From: AC-32 sp035455605
GTDB lineage: Bacteria > Actinomycetota > Thermoleophilia > Gaiellales > Gaiellaceae
NCBI GenBank assembly: GCA_035455605.1
Contig: DATIER010000152.1
Coordinates: forward strand, 1 to 13,480
DNA length: 13,480 nucleotides
Direction of reading: 5' to 3'
The notes beneath the pieces were generated by a model. The model was not told the origin of the DNA and ran no database searches. It saw only the letters and a program-made list of their open reading frames with translations. Of the stretch, positions 6,605 to 12,840 are shown one piece after another; the stretch's first letter is position 1; each line of letters starts with the position of its first letter. The translations under genes and the position numbers were made by a program.

Positions 6605-6620
6605 CCCGCTTCGCCGCGGG
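6605..6620 (-). promoter_or_regulatory. Small hairpin in the leader of the sigma-factor gene
   Basis: CCCGC and GCGGG arms (6605-6609 and 6616-6620) flank a 6-nt loop just upstream of the ATG at 6592 in the transcript. The second arm overlaps the only purine-rich stretch (GCGGGAACGACGG) that could serve as ribosome site, so folding could limit translation of the sigma factor. This is inferred from sequence only. Confidence 0.25.
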
Positions 6621-6641
6621 TTCACGCCTGTCGGGATGAGC

Positions 6642-7220
6642 TTAGAGCAGGCCGCAGTAGCGCGCCGTGTTGGGCCACGGCGAGTAGCCGCGACCGCTCC
6701 GCAGCGCGCGTTCGGCGACCCACAGCTGCTCGAGCGGCGTCCAGCGGTTGGCCCAGCCGCGGCGCAGCAGCACCGCCGGCGCGTAGGTCTGCATGAACGA
6801 CCGGTCCATCTGCAGCCCGCCCCAGTACGGATCGCCCGAATCGGCCCAGCTGCCCTCGAGGCGATGGATGCAGAGGAGCGCCGCCTTGTGCGGCGGGTGC
6901 ACCGCGAGCCAGCGTGTCCGGCGCGCCTGCCGCCGCCAGTACCGGAGGGCGCGCGGAGTCCGCAGCGCCGCGACCGACTGCGCGCGCCGGAGGCCCATCA
7001 CCGCCTGCCAGCGCCAGGTAGCGCTCCGCAGGCGGCGGACGACCGCCGGGTCGACGTGCCGCAGGCGGTGGCGCGTCATCTTCGCCGCGGGCCGCGTCTT
7101 CGAGGTCGCCGGAGCCGCCGAGCGGCCGGGCACGCCCGACGCCGCCGCGAGCGCCGCGACCGCGGCCGCGCCGACCAGCGCGAGCGCGACGACGGGCAAG
7201 AGAAAGCGCTTTGGCTTCAC
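6642..7220 (-). CDS. Secreted transglycosylase-like protein (resuscitation-promoting-factor-like domain)
   Basis: 192 residues. The N-terminus has KPKR followed by a hydrophobic stretch (6-28), a signal peptide or anchor, then an Ala/Pro-rich linker and a very basic region (about 50-105). The C-terminal domain CIHRLEGSW...PYWGGLQMD...WPNTARYCGLL (117-192) matches the lysozyme-like fold of Rpf/transglycosylase-like proteins. The likely catalytic acid is Glu122, and Cys117/Cys189 can form a disulfide. It probably cleaves peptidoglycan outside the membrane. The start is GTG 7220, because GAGGAGGG lies 9 nt upstream. An in-frame GTG or ATG further upstream would place a non-signal extension before the hydrophobic segment. 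It precedes the sigma gene on the same strand by 49 bp. Confidence 0.85.
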   Translation of the reverse strand: MKPKRFLLPVVALALVGAAAVAALAAASGVPGRSAAPATSKTRPAAKMTRHRLRHVDPAVVRRLRSATWRWQAVMGLRRAQSVAALRTPRALRYWRRQARRTRWLAVHPPHKAALLCIHRLEGSWADSGDPYWGGLQMDRSFMQTYAPAVLLRRGWANRWTPLEQLWVAERALRSGRGYSPWPNTARYCGLL

Positions 7221-7229
7221 CGCAGAAAA

Positions 7230-7237
7230 CCCTCCTC
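7230..7237 (-). promoter_or_regulatory. Strong ribosome-binding site deciding the transglycosylase-like start
   Basis: On the minus strand the site reads GAGGAGGG, 9 nt before GTG 7220. It is one of only a few full Shine-Dalgarno sequences in the window and supports the shorter start that places the signal sequence at the N-terminus. Confidence 0.75.
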
Positions 7238-7284
7238 GGGTCCGACTCAGCTCGGCTCCCCGGGCGCGTCCGCGTGACGGCGCG

Positions 7285-7313
7285 GTACCACGACGCTCGG
7301 GTGGCCTGGTCAA
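7285..7313 (-). promoter_or_regulatory. Possible promoter of the transglycosylase-like/sigma genes
   Basis: On the minus strand, TTGACC (7313-7308) is followed after 17 nt by TGGTAC (7290-7285). The -35 is good and the -10 is poor. It would give a leader of about 55 nt containing the strong ribosome site. Confidence 0.3.
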
Positions 7314-7367
7314 TGCGACCTTTTCCAGGCAGATACGACGGCTAAACGTGCGCAGGGTTAGGCAAGG

Positions 7368-7387
7368 CTCGTGCCGATCGGCACGAG
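7368..7387. promoter_or_regulatory. Perfect 20-bp palindrome, probable operator
   Basis: CTCGTGCCGATCGGCACGAG is a perfect 10+10 palindrome without spacer. It lies in the 200-bp gap between the divergent transglycosylase-like gene and the MFS exporter gene, ending 33 nt before the exporter's ATG and touching the place where a -35 box would be for the predicted -10 at 7409. That position suits a dimeric repressor (TetR-, GntR- or similar family). No regulator gene is adjacent. A stem without a loop and T-run is a poor terminator. Confidence 0.6.
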
Positions 7388-7408
7388 AGGCGCGGCCAAA
7401 CGGCTTGC

Positions 7409-7414
7409 TACGGT
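7409..7414 (+). promoter_or_regulatory. Predicted -10 element of the MFS gene (leaderless)
   Basis: TACGGT is followed by 6 nt and then the ATG at 7421, exactly the spacing expected if transcription starts at the first base of the start codon. There is no Shine-Dalgarno sequence and no convincing -35, whose place is abutted by the 20-bp palindrome. Confidence 0.5.
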
Positions 7415-7420
7415 CGCCCG

Positions 7421-8578
7421 ATGCGCCGGCTCGTCGTCCTCCTCAGCGCGATCGTGGCGCTCGACATCACCTTCTTCGCGGCACTCACGCCGCTGCTGCC
7501 CCACTTCGTCAGCGCGTACGGCCTCTCGAAGGCTGCCGCCGGCGTGCTGTCGGCGAGCTACGCGGCCGGAGTGCTCGCGGCCTCGCTGCCCAGCGGGCTC
7601 GCGGCCGCGCGCTACGGCCCCCGCCGGGCCGCCCTCGCCGGTGTCGCGCTGACCGCCGCGGCGAGCCTCGGCTTCGCCTTCGCGGGGAGCGCCTGGGTGC
7701 TCGGCGGGGCCCGGCTGCTGCAGGGCGTGGGTAGCGCGCTCTCGTGGGCGGGCGCGCTGGCCTGGCTCGTCGCCGCCGCGCCGCGGGAGCGGCGGGGCGC
7801 GCTGATCGGCACGACGATGGGCGCGGCCGTCTTCGGCGCGCTGCTCGGGCCGGTGCTCGGCGCGATCGCGAGCGTCGCGGGCGTCCGAGCCACCTTCACC
7901 GGCGTCGCGCTCCTCGGCGGCTGCCTGGCGACGTGGGTCGCGCTCTCGCCGGGCGTGCCCGCGCATCCGCAGCCGATGGCCGAGCTCTTCCGCCGCGCCG
8001 ACCGGCGCCTGCTCGGGGGAATGTGGCTGCTGGTGCTGCCCGCGCTCCTGTTCGGCGTGCTCGTCGTGCTCGTGCCGTTGCGGCTGCACGCCGACGGCTG
8101 GGGCGGCGTCGCGATCGGCGCGGTCTTCCTGGTGACGGCCGCTGTCGAGACGGTGCTCAACCCGGTGCTCGGCCACGTCACCGACCGCCACGGGCTGATG
8201 CTCCCGATCCGGATCGCCCTCGCCGGCTCCGTCGTCGTCTCGCTCGCGTTCGCCGTGGCCCGCTCGGCGCCGGCCGTCGCCGCGCTGGTCGTCGTCGCGG
8301 GCCTCGCGTACGGCGCCTTCTACACGCCCGGGATGGCGCTGTTGACGGACGCGGCCGAGCGCCGTGGGATCTCGGCCGCGCTCGCGTTCGGGGCGATGAA
8401 CGGCGCCTGGGCCGCGGGCAACGTGGTCGGCCCCGCCCTCGGCGGCTGGCTCGCCGAGCTGGAGGGGGACGCGCTGCCGTACCTGCTGCTCGCCGCCGTC
8501 TGCTTCGTGAGCCTCGCGGCGACGATGCAGGTCAGGTCGCGCTACCTCCAGCCGAGGTCGCGTCCGAGCAGCTCGTAG
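7421..8578 (+). CDS. MFS transporter (DHA1-like, probable drug or metabolite exporter)
   Basis: 385 residues and about 12 hydrophobic helices in two halves, the normal major-facilitator size. Conserved elements are an Asp in helix 1 (ALDITFFAALTPLLP, 13-27), the loop 2-3 motif A as GLAAARYGPRR (59-69), RLLQGVGSA (98-106, motif B Arg) and GALLGPVLG (139-147, antiporter-like motif C). The second half repeats the pattern with GHVTDRHGLMLPIR. Motif C suggests proton-coupled export, but the substrate cannot be read from sequence. The last 12 codons overlap the 3' end of the converging sulfotransferase gene by 37 bp. ATG 7421 is preceded by a leaderless-type -10 box and, further up, a perfect palindrome, so expression is probably controlled. 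Confidence 0.88.
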   Translation: MRRLVVLLSAIVALDITFFAALTPLLPHFVSAYGLSKAAAGVLSASYAAGVLAASLPSGLAAARYGPRRAALAGVALTAAASLGFAFAGSAWVLGGARLLQGVGSALSWAGALAWLVAAAPRERRGALIGTTMGAAVFGALLGPVLGAIASVAGVRATFTGVALLGGCLATWVALSPGVPAHPQPMAELFRRADRRLLGGMWLLVLPALLFGVLVVLVPLRLHADGWGGVAIGAVFLVTAAVETVLNPVLGHVTDRHGLMLPIRIALAGSVVVSLAFAVARSAPAVAALVVVAGLAYGAFYTPGMALLTDAAERRGISAALAFGAMNGAWAAGNVVGPALGGWLAELEGDALPYLLLAAVCFVSLAATMQVRSRYLQPRSRPSSS

Positions 8579-9393
8579 AGCCGGCGGTTCGGCTCGTCGA
8601 ACTCGGCCGCGAGCCGCTCGCGCGTCTCCGGCTTCATCGGCTCGTACTGCCGCTCGTAGACGCGCGGATACGAGTCGAGCCGGTGCGGCCGGACGCCGAG
8701 GAACGCGAGCACCCGGCCGTAGACGCCGCCGGGATCGGCGGCGAGGTCGTCGGTCGGCACGACCAGCAGCTGCTCCTGCGGAAAGGCGGCGAGCCAGCGC
8801 TCGAGCTGCTCGGCGTAGCGTCCGCGCGCCCTGTACGTGTGGCCCCACCACTCGCGGCTGAAGTAGCCGGGGTCGGCGAGCATTCGCTCGACCTCGCCGC
8901 GGAGCCGCTCGTCCTCGGCGTCGAGCGCCTCCTCGAACGGCAACGGCTCGCGGCCGAGCGCGACCTCGTGGTTGTAGTGCGAGAGCGCGCGGTCGACCGG
9001 GTTGCGCACGAGCGCGACCAGGCGCGCCTCCGGCACGACCTCCTGCACCCGCTCGGGCGCGAGCGGGTGGAACAGGTAGCTCGGGCTCGCCTCGCCGACG
9101 AGCACGCCGCGCGTCCGCGCCTTGTTCGGGAAGTTGCCGCGATACCAGGCGACGCCGCGCACCCAGTGCCGGTCGAAGAAGCTGACTTCCTTCCACGACG
9201 GCCCGGTGAGCTCCGGATGCCGCCGCAGGTAGGCGTACAGCGCGGTCGTCCCGGCCTTCTGTGCGCCGAGGACGAGAAAGTCCGGCAACGGCCGGAACGG
9301 CGAGGTGACGGTGCCGTACGCCCAGACCCCGCTGCGCAGGACGGCGCGGACGGGCTCAGGCAGGGTCGGGATCAGCGTGGCCGGGCTGCGCAC
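8542..9393 (-). CDS. PAPS-dependent sulfotransferase
   Basis: 283 residues of the sulfotransferase family, related to heparan-sulfate (NDST/HS3ST-type) enzymes. It transfers sulfate from 3'-phosphoadenylyl sulfate to a hydroxyl or amine, probably on a glycan or lipid. The 5'-phosphosulfate loop is VLGAQKAGTTALYAYL (41-56, Lys46). The 3'-phosphate site is LVRNPVDRALSHYNH (128-142, Arg130, Ser138). KEVSFFD (68-74) and GEASPSYLFHP (100-110) are typical, as is the ending RRLYELLGRDLGW. There is no signal peptide, although the weakly hydrophobic N-terminus resembles the stem of membrane-linked relatives. GTG 9393 follows TAGGCT at 7 nt, suggesting a leaderless transcript. The 3' end overlaps the MFS gene. 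Confidence 0.92.
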   Translation of the reverse strand: MRSPATLIPTLPEPVRAVLRSGVWAYGTVTSPFRPLPDFLVLGAQKAGTTALYAYLRRHPELTGPSWKEVSFFDRHWVRGVAWYRGNFPNKARTRGVLVGEASPSYLFHPLAPERVQEVVPEARLVALVRNPVDRALSHYNHEVALGREPLPFEEALDAEDERLRGEVERMLADPGYFSREWWGHTYRARGRYAEQLERWLAAFPQEQLLVVPTDDLAADPGGVYGRVLAFLGVRPHRLDSYPRVYERQYEPMKPETRERLAAEFDEPNRRLYELLGRDLGWR

Positions 9394-9400
9394 GGCGGCG

Positions 9401-9406
9401 AGCCTA
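9401..9406 (-). promoter_or_regulatory. Predicted -10 element of the sulfotransferase gene (leaderless)
   Basis: On the minus strand TAGGCT lies 7 nt before the GTG start, with no ribosome site between. No -35 box was recognised at 16-18 nt upstream. Confidence 0.45.
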
Positions 9407-9496
9407 CCCGGGTGCTCGGTAGTTCAGGGCAGGAAGATCCGCCCTTTCCCCGATTTCGGCGGCGTCGCGAGGCTCGACAGTAAACGCGGAGGCCGG

Positions 9497-9504
9497 AAAG
9501 GAGG
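9497..9504 (+). promoter_or_regulatory. Ribosome-binding site of the universal stress protein
   Basis: AAAGGAGG ends 5 nt before ATG 9510. It is near-perfect, unlike the SD-less neighbours. A promoter for this gene was not identified with confidence in the 116-bp gap. Confidence 0.8.
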
Positions 9505-9509
9505 CAGTC

Positions 9510-9953
9510 ATGTACCGGACGATCGTCTGGGCGACCGACGGCTCCGCGCATGCCGACCACGCGCTCCCGTTCGCGCGCGAGCTGGTCGCGCTGACGCACG
9601 CGAGGCTCGTGGTCGTGCACGCCGACGAGATCGTCGCCGCCGGGCGCGCGAGCGGCGAGACGGTCCGCGCGGGCGAGCCCGAGCTCGACGCGCGGATCCA
9701 CGAGCAGGCGAAGGCACTCGAGGCCGACGGCTTCGACGTCGAGGTGCGCATCGAGATCGGCCGCGCAGGCCCTGCGAAGCTGATCGCGAAGGCCGCGTCT
9801 GAGGTGGAAGCCGACCTGATCGTCGTCGGCACGCGCGGTCACGGCCCGCTGACCGGTGCGCTGATCGGCAGCGTCGCGCAGCACCTGCTGCACGAGGCGC
9901 ACTGCCCGGTCCTCGCGGTGCCGCCCGCGGTCCGCGAGCCGGCGACCGCCTAG
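9510..9953 (+). CDS. Universal stress protein (UspA family, ATP-binding type)
   Basis: 147 residues, a single Usp domain of normal length. It starts YRTIVWATDGSAHAD with Asp10 of the nucleotide pocket. The ATP-binding signature G-x2-G-x9-G-S is intact as GTRGHGPLTGALIGS (107-121), followed by the dimer strand HCPVLAVP (131-138). Such proteins are small cytoplasmic ATP-binding dimers induced by stress or dormancy, and their molecular role is usually unclear. It has a strong ribosome site. Its stop lies only 3 nt from the end of the converging peptidase gene. Confidence 0.93.
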   Translation: MYRTIVWATDGSAHADHALPFARELVALTHARLVVVHADEIVAAGRASGETVRAGEPELDARIHEQAKALEADGFDVEVRIEIGRAGPAKLIAKAASEVEADLIVVGTRGHGPLTGALIGSVAQHLLHEAHCPVLAVPPAVREPATA

Positions 9954-9956
9954 CGG

Positions 9957-10685
9957 CTACTCGGACGTGACAGCGGCTGCACGCGCCTCGCGGTAGCGCG
10001 TCGCCTCCGCGACGAGCTCCTCGAACAGGCGCATGTCCTCGCCGGCCTCGGGGTGCCAGAGCACGCCGATCGTGAAGCGTCGCGACGGATCCTCGAGTGC
10101 CTCGACGCTCCCGTCGTCGGCGCGCGCGGCCTCGCGCAGCCCCGAGCCGATGCGGCCGAAGCCCTGATGGTGGTGCGACTTGACCGGCGCGTGCTCGCCG
10201 AGCAGCGACCCCAGCCGCGTCTCGGGCGCGACCGCGACCTCGTGGTCGGCGAACTGCCCGGGGGTGTGCTTGTGCCGGTCGTGCCCCACGACCTCGGGCA
10301 GGTGCTGCACGAGGTCGCCGCCGAGCCCGACGTTCAGGAGCTGCGAGCCGCGGCAGACGGCGAGGACCGGCACGTCCCGCGCGAGCGCCGCCTCCAGCAG
10401 CGCCAGCTCGCCGCGGTCGCGCTCCTCGTGGATGCCGGCCGTCTGCGGATGGCGGTCCTGCCCGTAGAGCGACGGGTCGAGGTCGCCGCCGCCGGAGAAG
10501 ATGATCCCGTCGAGGGCGTCCAGGGTCTCGTCGACGCCGTCGGTGCTCGGCGGCACGAGCAGCGGCCGTCCGCCTGCGTGCTCGACCGCTCGGACGTAGT
10601 CGACCGGCACGAGCGCCGACTCCTCCTCCCAGTCGCCGTGCGTCGCGGCCGTGACGTACGTCGTGATCCCGATCAGCGGCTTCAT
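9957..10685 (-). CDS. Gamma-glutamyl-gamma-aminobutyrate hydrolase family protein (peptidase C26)
   Basis: 242 residues with a class-I glutamine amidotransferase fold without a synthetase partner. The nucleophile is Cys111 in LAVCRGSQLLNV (108-119). The catalytic His211 and Glu213 are in VLWHPEAGED. SGGGDLDPSLYG (64-75) and VKSHHHQGFG (168-177) are characteristic of the PuuD-like group, which hydrolyses gamma-glutamyl bonds such as in gamma-glutamyl-GABA during putrescine breakdown. No other puu genes are in the window, so the substrate is open. Cytoplasmic. ATG 10685 has TAGACT 9 nt upstream. Confidence 0.92.
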   Translation of the reverse strand: MKPLIGITTYVTAATHGDWEEESALVPVDYVRAVEHAGGRPLLVPPSTDGVDETLDALDGIIFSGGGDLDPSLYGQDRHPQTAGIHEERDRGELALLEAALARDVPVLAVCRGSQLLNVGLGGDLVQHLPEVVGHDRHKHTPGQFADHEVAVAPETRLGSLLGEHAPVKSHHHQGFGRIGSGLREAARADDGSVEALEDPSRRFTIGVLWHPEAGEDMRLFEELVAEATRYREARAAAVTSE

Positions 10686-10694
10686 CCGCGGCCG

Positions 10695-10700
10695 AGTCTA
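10695..10700 (-). promoter_or_regulatory. Predicted -10 element of the C26 hydrolase gene
   Basis: On the minus strand TAGACT, a good TANNNT match, lies 9 nt before the ATG. This gives a transcript with no or only a few leader bases. No SD sequence is present. Confidence 0.45.
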
Positions 10701-10733
10701 TTCCGGCACGCTCGGGATCCAGCGAGGGCGCCG

Positions 10734-10744
10734 GTCTGACAGAC
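10734..10744. repeat. Short inverted repeat GTCTG-A-CAGAC
   Basis: A perfect 5+1+5 inverted repeat lies in the gap between the divergent hydrolase and kinase genes. It is the only ordered element seen near the kinase start, possibly an operator, but short enough to arise by chance. Confidence 0.25.
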
Positions 10745-10748
10745 TCGC

Positions 10749-11708
10749 CTGCCGGTTTCCGCCCCGCCGAAGCGAGACGACACCGTCAGCGTCCCGACAC
10801 CGAACCGCCGCCCGGTCTGGACTCCGGACCTCGCGGTCGAGGAGCCGCTCGTCCGCGCGCTGCTCGCGCAGTTCCCGGCGCTCGACGGCGCACCGCTGCG
10901 AAAGCTCGCCGAAGGCTGGGACAACAGCGTCTGGGTCGTCGCCGAGCGGTACGCCTTCCGGATCCCGCACCGCGAGGTGGCCGTCCCGGGCATCGAGCGG
11001 GAGCTGGCGGCCCTGCCCGGGCTCGCGCCGCGGCTGCCGCTGCCCGTCCCGTCGCCGGTCTTCGTGGGCCGGCCGGAGCGGGAGCAGGACTACGCGTGGC
11101 CCTTCTTCGGCGCAGAGCTGCTGCCGGGCGAGGAGGCCGGCTCGACTCCGCTCGACGCGGACGGCCGGCTCCAGGTCGCGCTCGACCTCGCACGGTTCCT
11201 GCGGGCGCTGCACGCCGTCGAGCCCGACGAGCGGCTGCCTCGCGATCCGAACGGCCGCGAGGACATGGCGAAGCGCACGCTGCTGGCGCGCGAGGAGCTC
11301 AGCCAACTGGAGTGGCTCGGCGTCTGGCGCGCGCCGGCGCAGGCCGAGCGGCTGCTGGCGAGCGCGGAGAGCGTGCCGCCGCCGGAGGCGCCGGCCATCA
11401 CGCACGGCGACCTCCACTTCCGGCACCTGCTCGTCGACGGCGGGCGTGCGAGCGGCGTGATCGACTGGGGCGACGTCTGCCTCGCGGATCCGGCGATCGA
11501 CCTGCCCCTCCTCTGGAGCTTCGTCGAGCCGGAGCAGCGCGCGGCATTCCTCGACGCGTACGGGCGCGTGACGGACGCGCAGCTCGTCCGGGCGCGCGTG
11601 CTGGCGCTCCAGCTGTGCGCAACGCTCGCGCACTACGGCCGCGTCGAGGGCAACGAGGCGGTCGAGCTGGCCGGCGTCGACGGGCTCGAGCGCACGCTCG
11701 CCGGCTAG
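10749..11708 (+). CDS. APH-fold phosphotransferase (aminoglycoside phosphotransferase family)
   Basis: Small-molecule kinase of the APH/choline-kinase fold. The N-lobe contains LRKLAEGWDNSVWVV (glycine-loop equivalent) and AFRIPHRE. The C-lobe has ITHGDLHFRHLL, the Brenner catalytic loop with His where Asn is usual, and GVIDWGDVCLADPAIDL with the metal-binding Asp. The substrate is unknown and 'antibiotic resistance' should not be assumed. The start is unresolved. The frame is open from a stop at 10737, and the conserved N-lobe begins by about 10800. The first ATG, GTG or TTG in frame is GTG 10977, which would delete the nucleotide-binding loop. CTG 10749 is the only NTG upstream of the conserved region and is used here, giving 319 residues. 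It shares the bases CTAG with the converging ATPase stop. Confidence 0.82.
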   Translation: MPVSAPPKRDDTVSVPTPNRRPVWTPDLAVEEPLVRALLAQFPALDGAPLRKLAEGWDNSVWVVAERYAFRIPHREVAVPGIERELAALPGLAPRLPLPVPSPVFVGRPEREQDYAWPFFGAELLPGEEAGSTPLDADGRLQVALDLARFLRALHAVEPDERLPRDPNGREDMAKRTLLAREELSQLEWLGVWRAPAQAERLLASAESVPPPEAPAITHGDLHFRHLLVDGGRASGVIDWGDVCLADPAIDLPLLWSFVEPEQRAAFLDAYGRVTDAQLVRARVLALQLCATLAHYGRVEGNEAVELAGVDGLERTLAG

Positions 11709-12820
11709 GCCAGCGCGGCGATCCACTCCGCGAAGAGCGGGTCGACGATCGCCTGCTTGCGGCCGTCGGCCTCGAGCTCCGCGCGCGAGCGCAGCCGCTG
11801 GAGCGCCTTCTGCGCGCTCGGCTTGCTGAGCGCCAGCCGGTCGAGCACCGCCGAGCGATAGGGCGAGCCGTCGCCGGCGATGATCGCCCGCAGCGTCTTC
11901 TGCTCGGAGGTGTCGAGCCCGCGCCACTGCGCCTCGAACTCCGGCTGCAGCTCGTCCAGGGCCGCAACGTGGGCGCGCTCCCAGTCGTCGAGCGTCGCGG
12001 TGGCCTTCGGCTCGACCTCTTCCCAGAGCCGGTGCGCGAGCAGCATCGCCCGCTGCGGATGCCCCTTCGCGGAGGCGAGCAGCGGGTTGAGCGCCTCGCC
12101 GGCGTTGCGCTTCGACTCGCGGAAGCGTTCGGCGACGTAGACGGCGAGGTCGTCGTCGCGCAGCCGCCCGAGCCGCAGCGGCACGGCCGAGCCGTACAGC
12201 GGCGCCTCCTTGTGCTCGAACAGCTGCTTCATCAGCCCGGGCTCCGAGCCGGCGAAGACGTACGAGGCGACCTCGCCCTGGAACTGGATGTGGCTGCGCA
12301 GGATGCCGTCCAGCTCCGGCACCTTGCGCACGTCCTGGAACTCGTCCAGCGCGATGTAGGCGCGGAACCCGCCGGACTCCTCGAGCCGCAGCGGCAGGTC
12401 GAGCAGCGCGTGCAGCGCCGGCAGCGGGTCGGTCTTCGGCTCGAGCTGCAGCCGCGCGCTGATCCCGAACGCGCCGAGCGAGAGGCCGAGGCCGGTCTTC
12501 TGCAGGAACTCCTCCACGCGCGAGCGGATCGCGCCGCGCAGCTCCTTCGCGTACGCGCGCTCGAACCGGACGGCGACGTCGGCGAGCGAGACGACGCCGT
12601 AGAGGTCGACCAGCACGGGGATCAGGCCCTCCTGCCGCTCGCCGTCGGCCAGGGCGCGGCGCAGCAGGCTCGTCTTGCCGTACTTGCGCGGCGCGTAGAG
12701 GCGGACGTAGTGGCCGCCGACGGCGTGCTTGAGCAGCGCCCGGGTCTCGTCGTCGCGGTCGACGATCTGCTCGGGCTCGATCGGGCGCGAGTAGACGAAC
12801 GGGTTCACGTCCGTGATCAC
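11705..12820 (-). CDS. P-loop ATPase of the ATPase_2 (archaeal-type, STAND/MNS) group with C-terminal helical/winged-helix part
   Basis: 371 residues. NPFVYSRPIEPEQIVDRDDE (6-25) is the typical N-terminal box. The variant Walker A is YAPRKYGKTSLL (42-53), and Walker B is YIALDEFQDV (155-164) with acidic Asp159-Glu160. The sensor strand is YVFAGSEPGLM (187-197), followed by the helical lid with GHPQRAMLLAHRLW (253-266). The C-terminal part (about 300-371) includes a probable winged helix (YRSAVLDRLALSKPSAQKALQRL) and an IVDPLFAEWI ending, as in families that link ATP hydrolysis to a DNA- or protein-binding module. Its role is not known; relatives occur as stand-alone genes in archaea and bacteria. 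GTG 12820 is used; GTG 12808 is an alternative start close to the family box. Confidence 0.87.
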   Translation of the reverse strand: MITDVNPFVYSRPIEPEQIVDRDDETRALLKHAVGGHYVRLYAPRKYGKTSLLRRALADGERQEGLIPVLVDLYGVVSLADVAVRFERAYAKELRGAIRSRVEEFLQKTGLGLSLGAFGISARLQLEPKTDPLPALHALLDLPLRLEESGGFRAYIALDEFQDVRKVPELDGILRSHIQFQGEVASYVFAGSEPGLMKQLFEHKEAPLYGSAVPLRLGRLRDDDLAVYVAERFRESKRNAGEALNPLLASAKGHPQRAMLLAHRLWEEVEPKATATLDDWERAHVAALDELQPEFEAQWRGLDTSEQKTLRAIIAGDGSPYRSAVLDRLALSKPSAQKALQRLRSRAELEADGRKQAIVDPLFAEWIAALA

Positions 12821-12830
12821 GTCGTCCCGC

Positions 12831-12836
12831 AGGATA
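12831..12836 (-). promoter_or_regulatory. Predicted -10 element of the ATPase gene
   Basis: On the minus strand TATCCT lies 10 nt before GTG 12820. It is the best -10 match among the SD-less genes here. No -35 was recognised. Confidence 0.45.
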
Positions 12837-12840
12837 CCTT

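Noticed and set aside
6593..6625. Sigma factor starting at GTG 6625
   Set aside because: It would add an unconserved NPRRSGNDGR stretch. The ATG at 6592 places region 1.1 at the N-terminus. The longer form is not excluded.
7221..7320. Possible c-di-AMP (ydaO-type) riboswitch upstream of the transglycosylase-like gene
   Set aside because: Such elements are common ahead of actinobacterial rpf genes, and a GGGGAGCCGA stretch is present on the minus strand, but the other conserved blocks (such as GGGTGAATC) and the stem layout are missing.
7358..9196. 612-codon minus-strand frame across the MFS and sulfotransferase genes
   Set aside because: No recognisable motif and biased Arg/Glu/Gln composition. 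It is a shadow of the two well-supported genes.
10977..11708. Kinase starting at GTG 10977
   Set aside because: It would discard the conserved nucleotide-binding N-lobe that is clearly encoded just upstream in the same frame.
10749..11708. Calling the APH-fold gene an aminoglycoside resistance gene
   Set aside because: The family is broad, the catalytic loop has His instead of Asn, and there is no resistance or mobile context.
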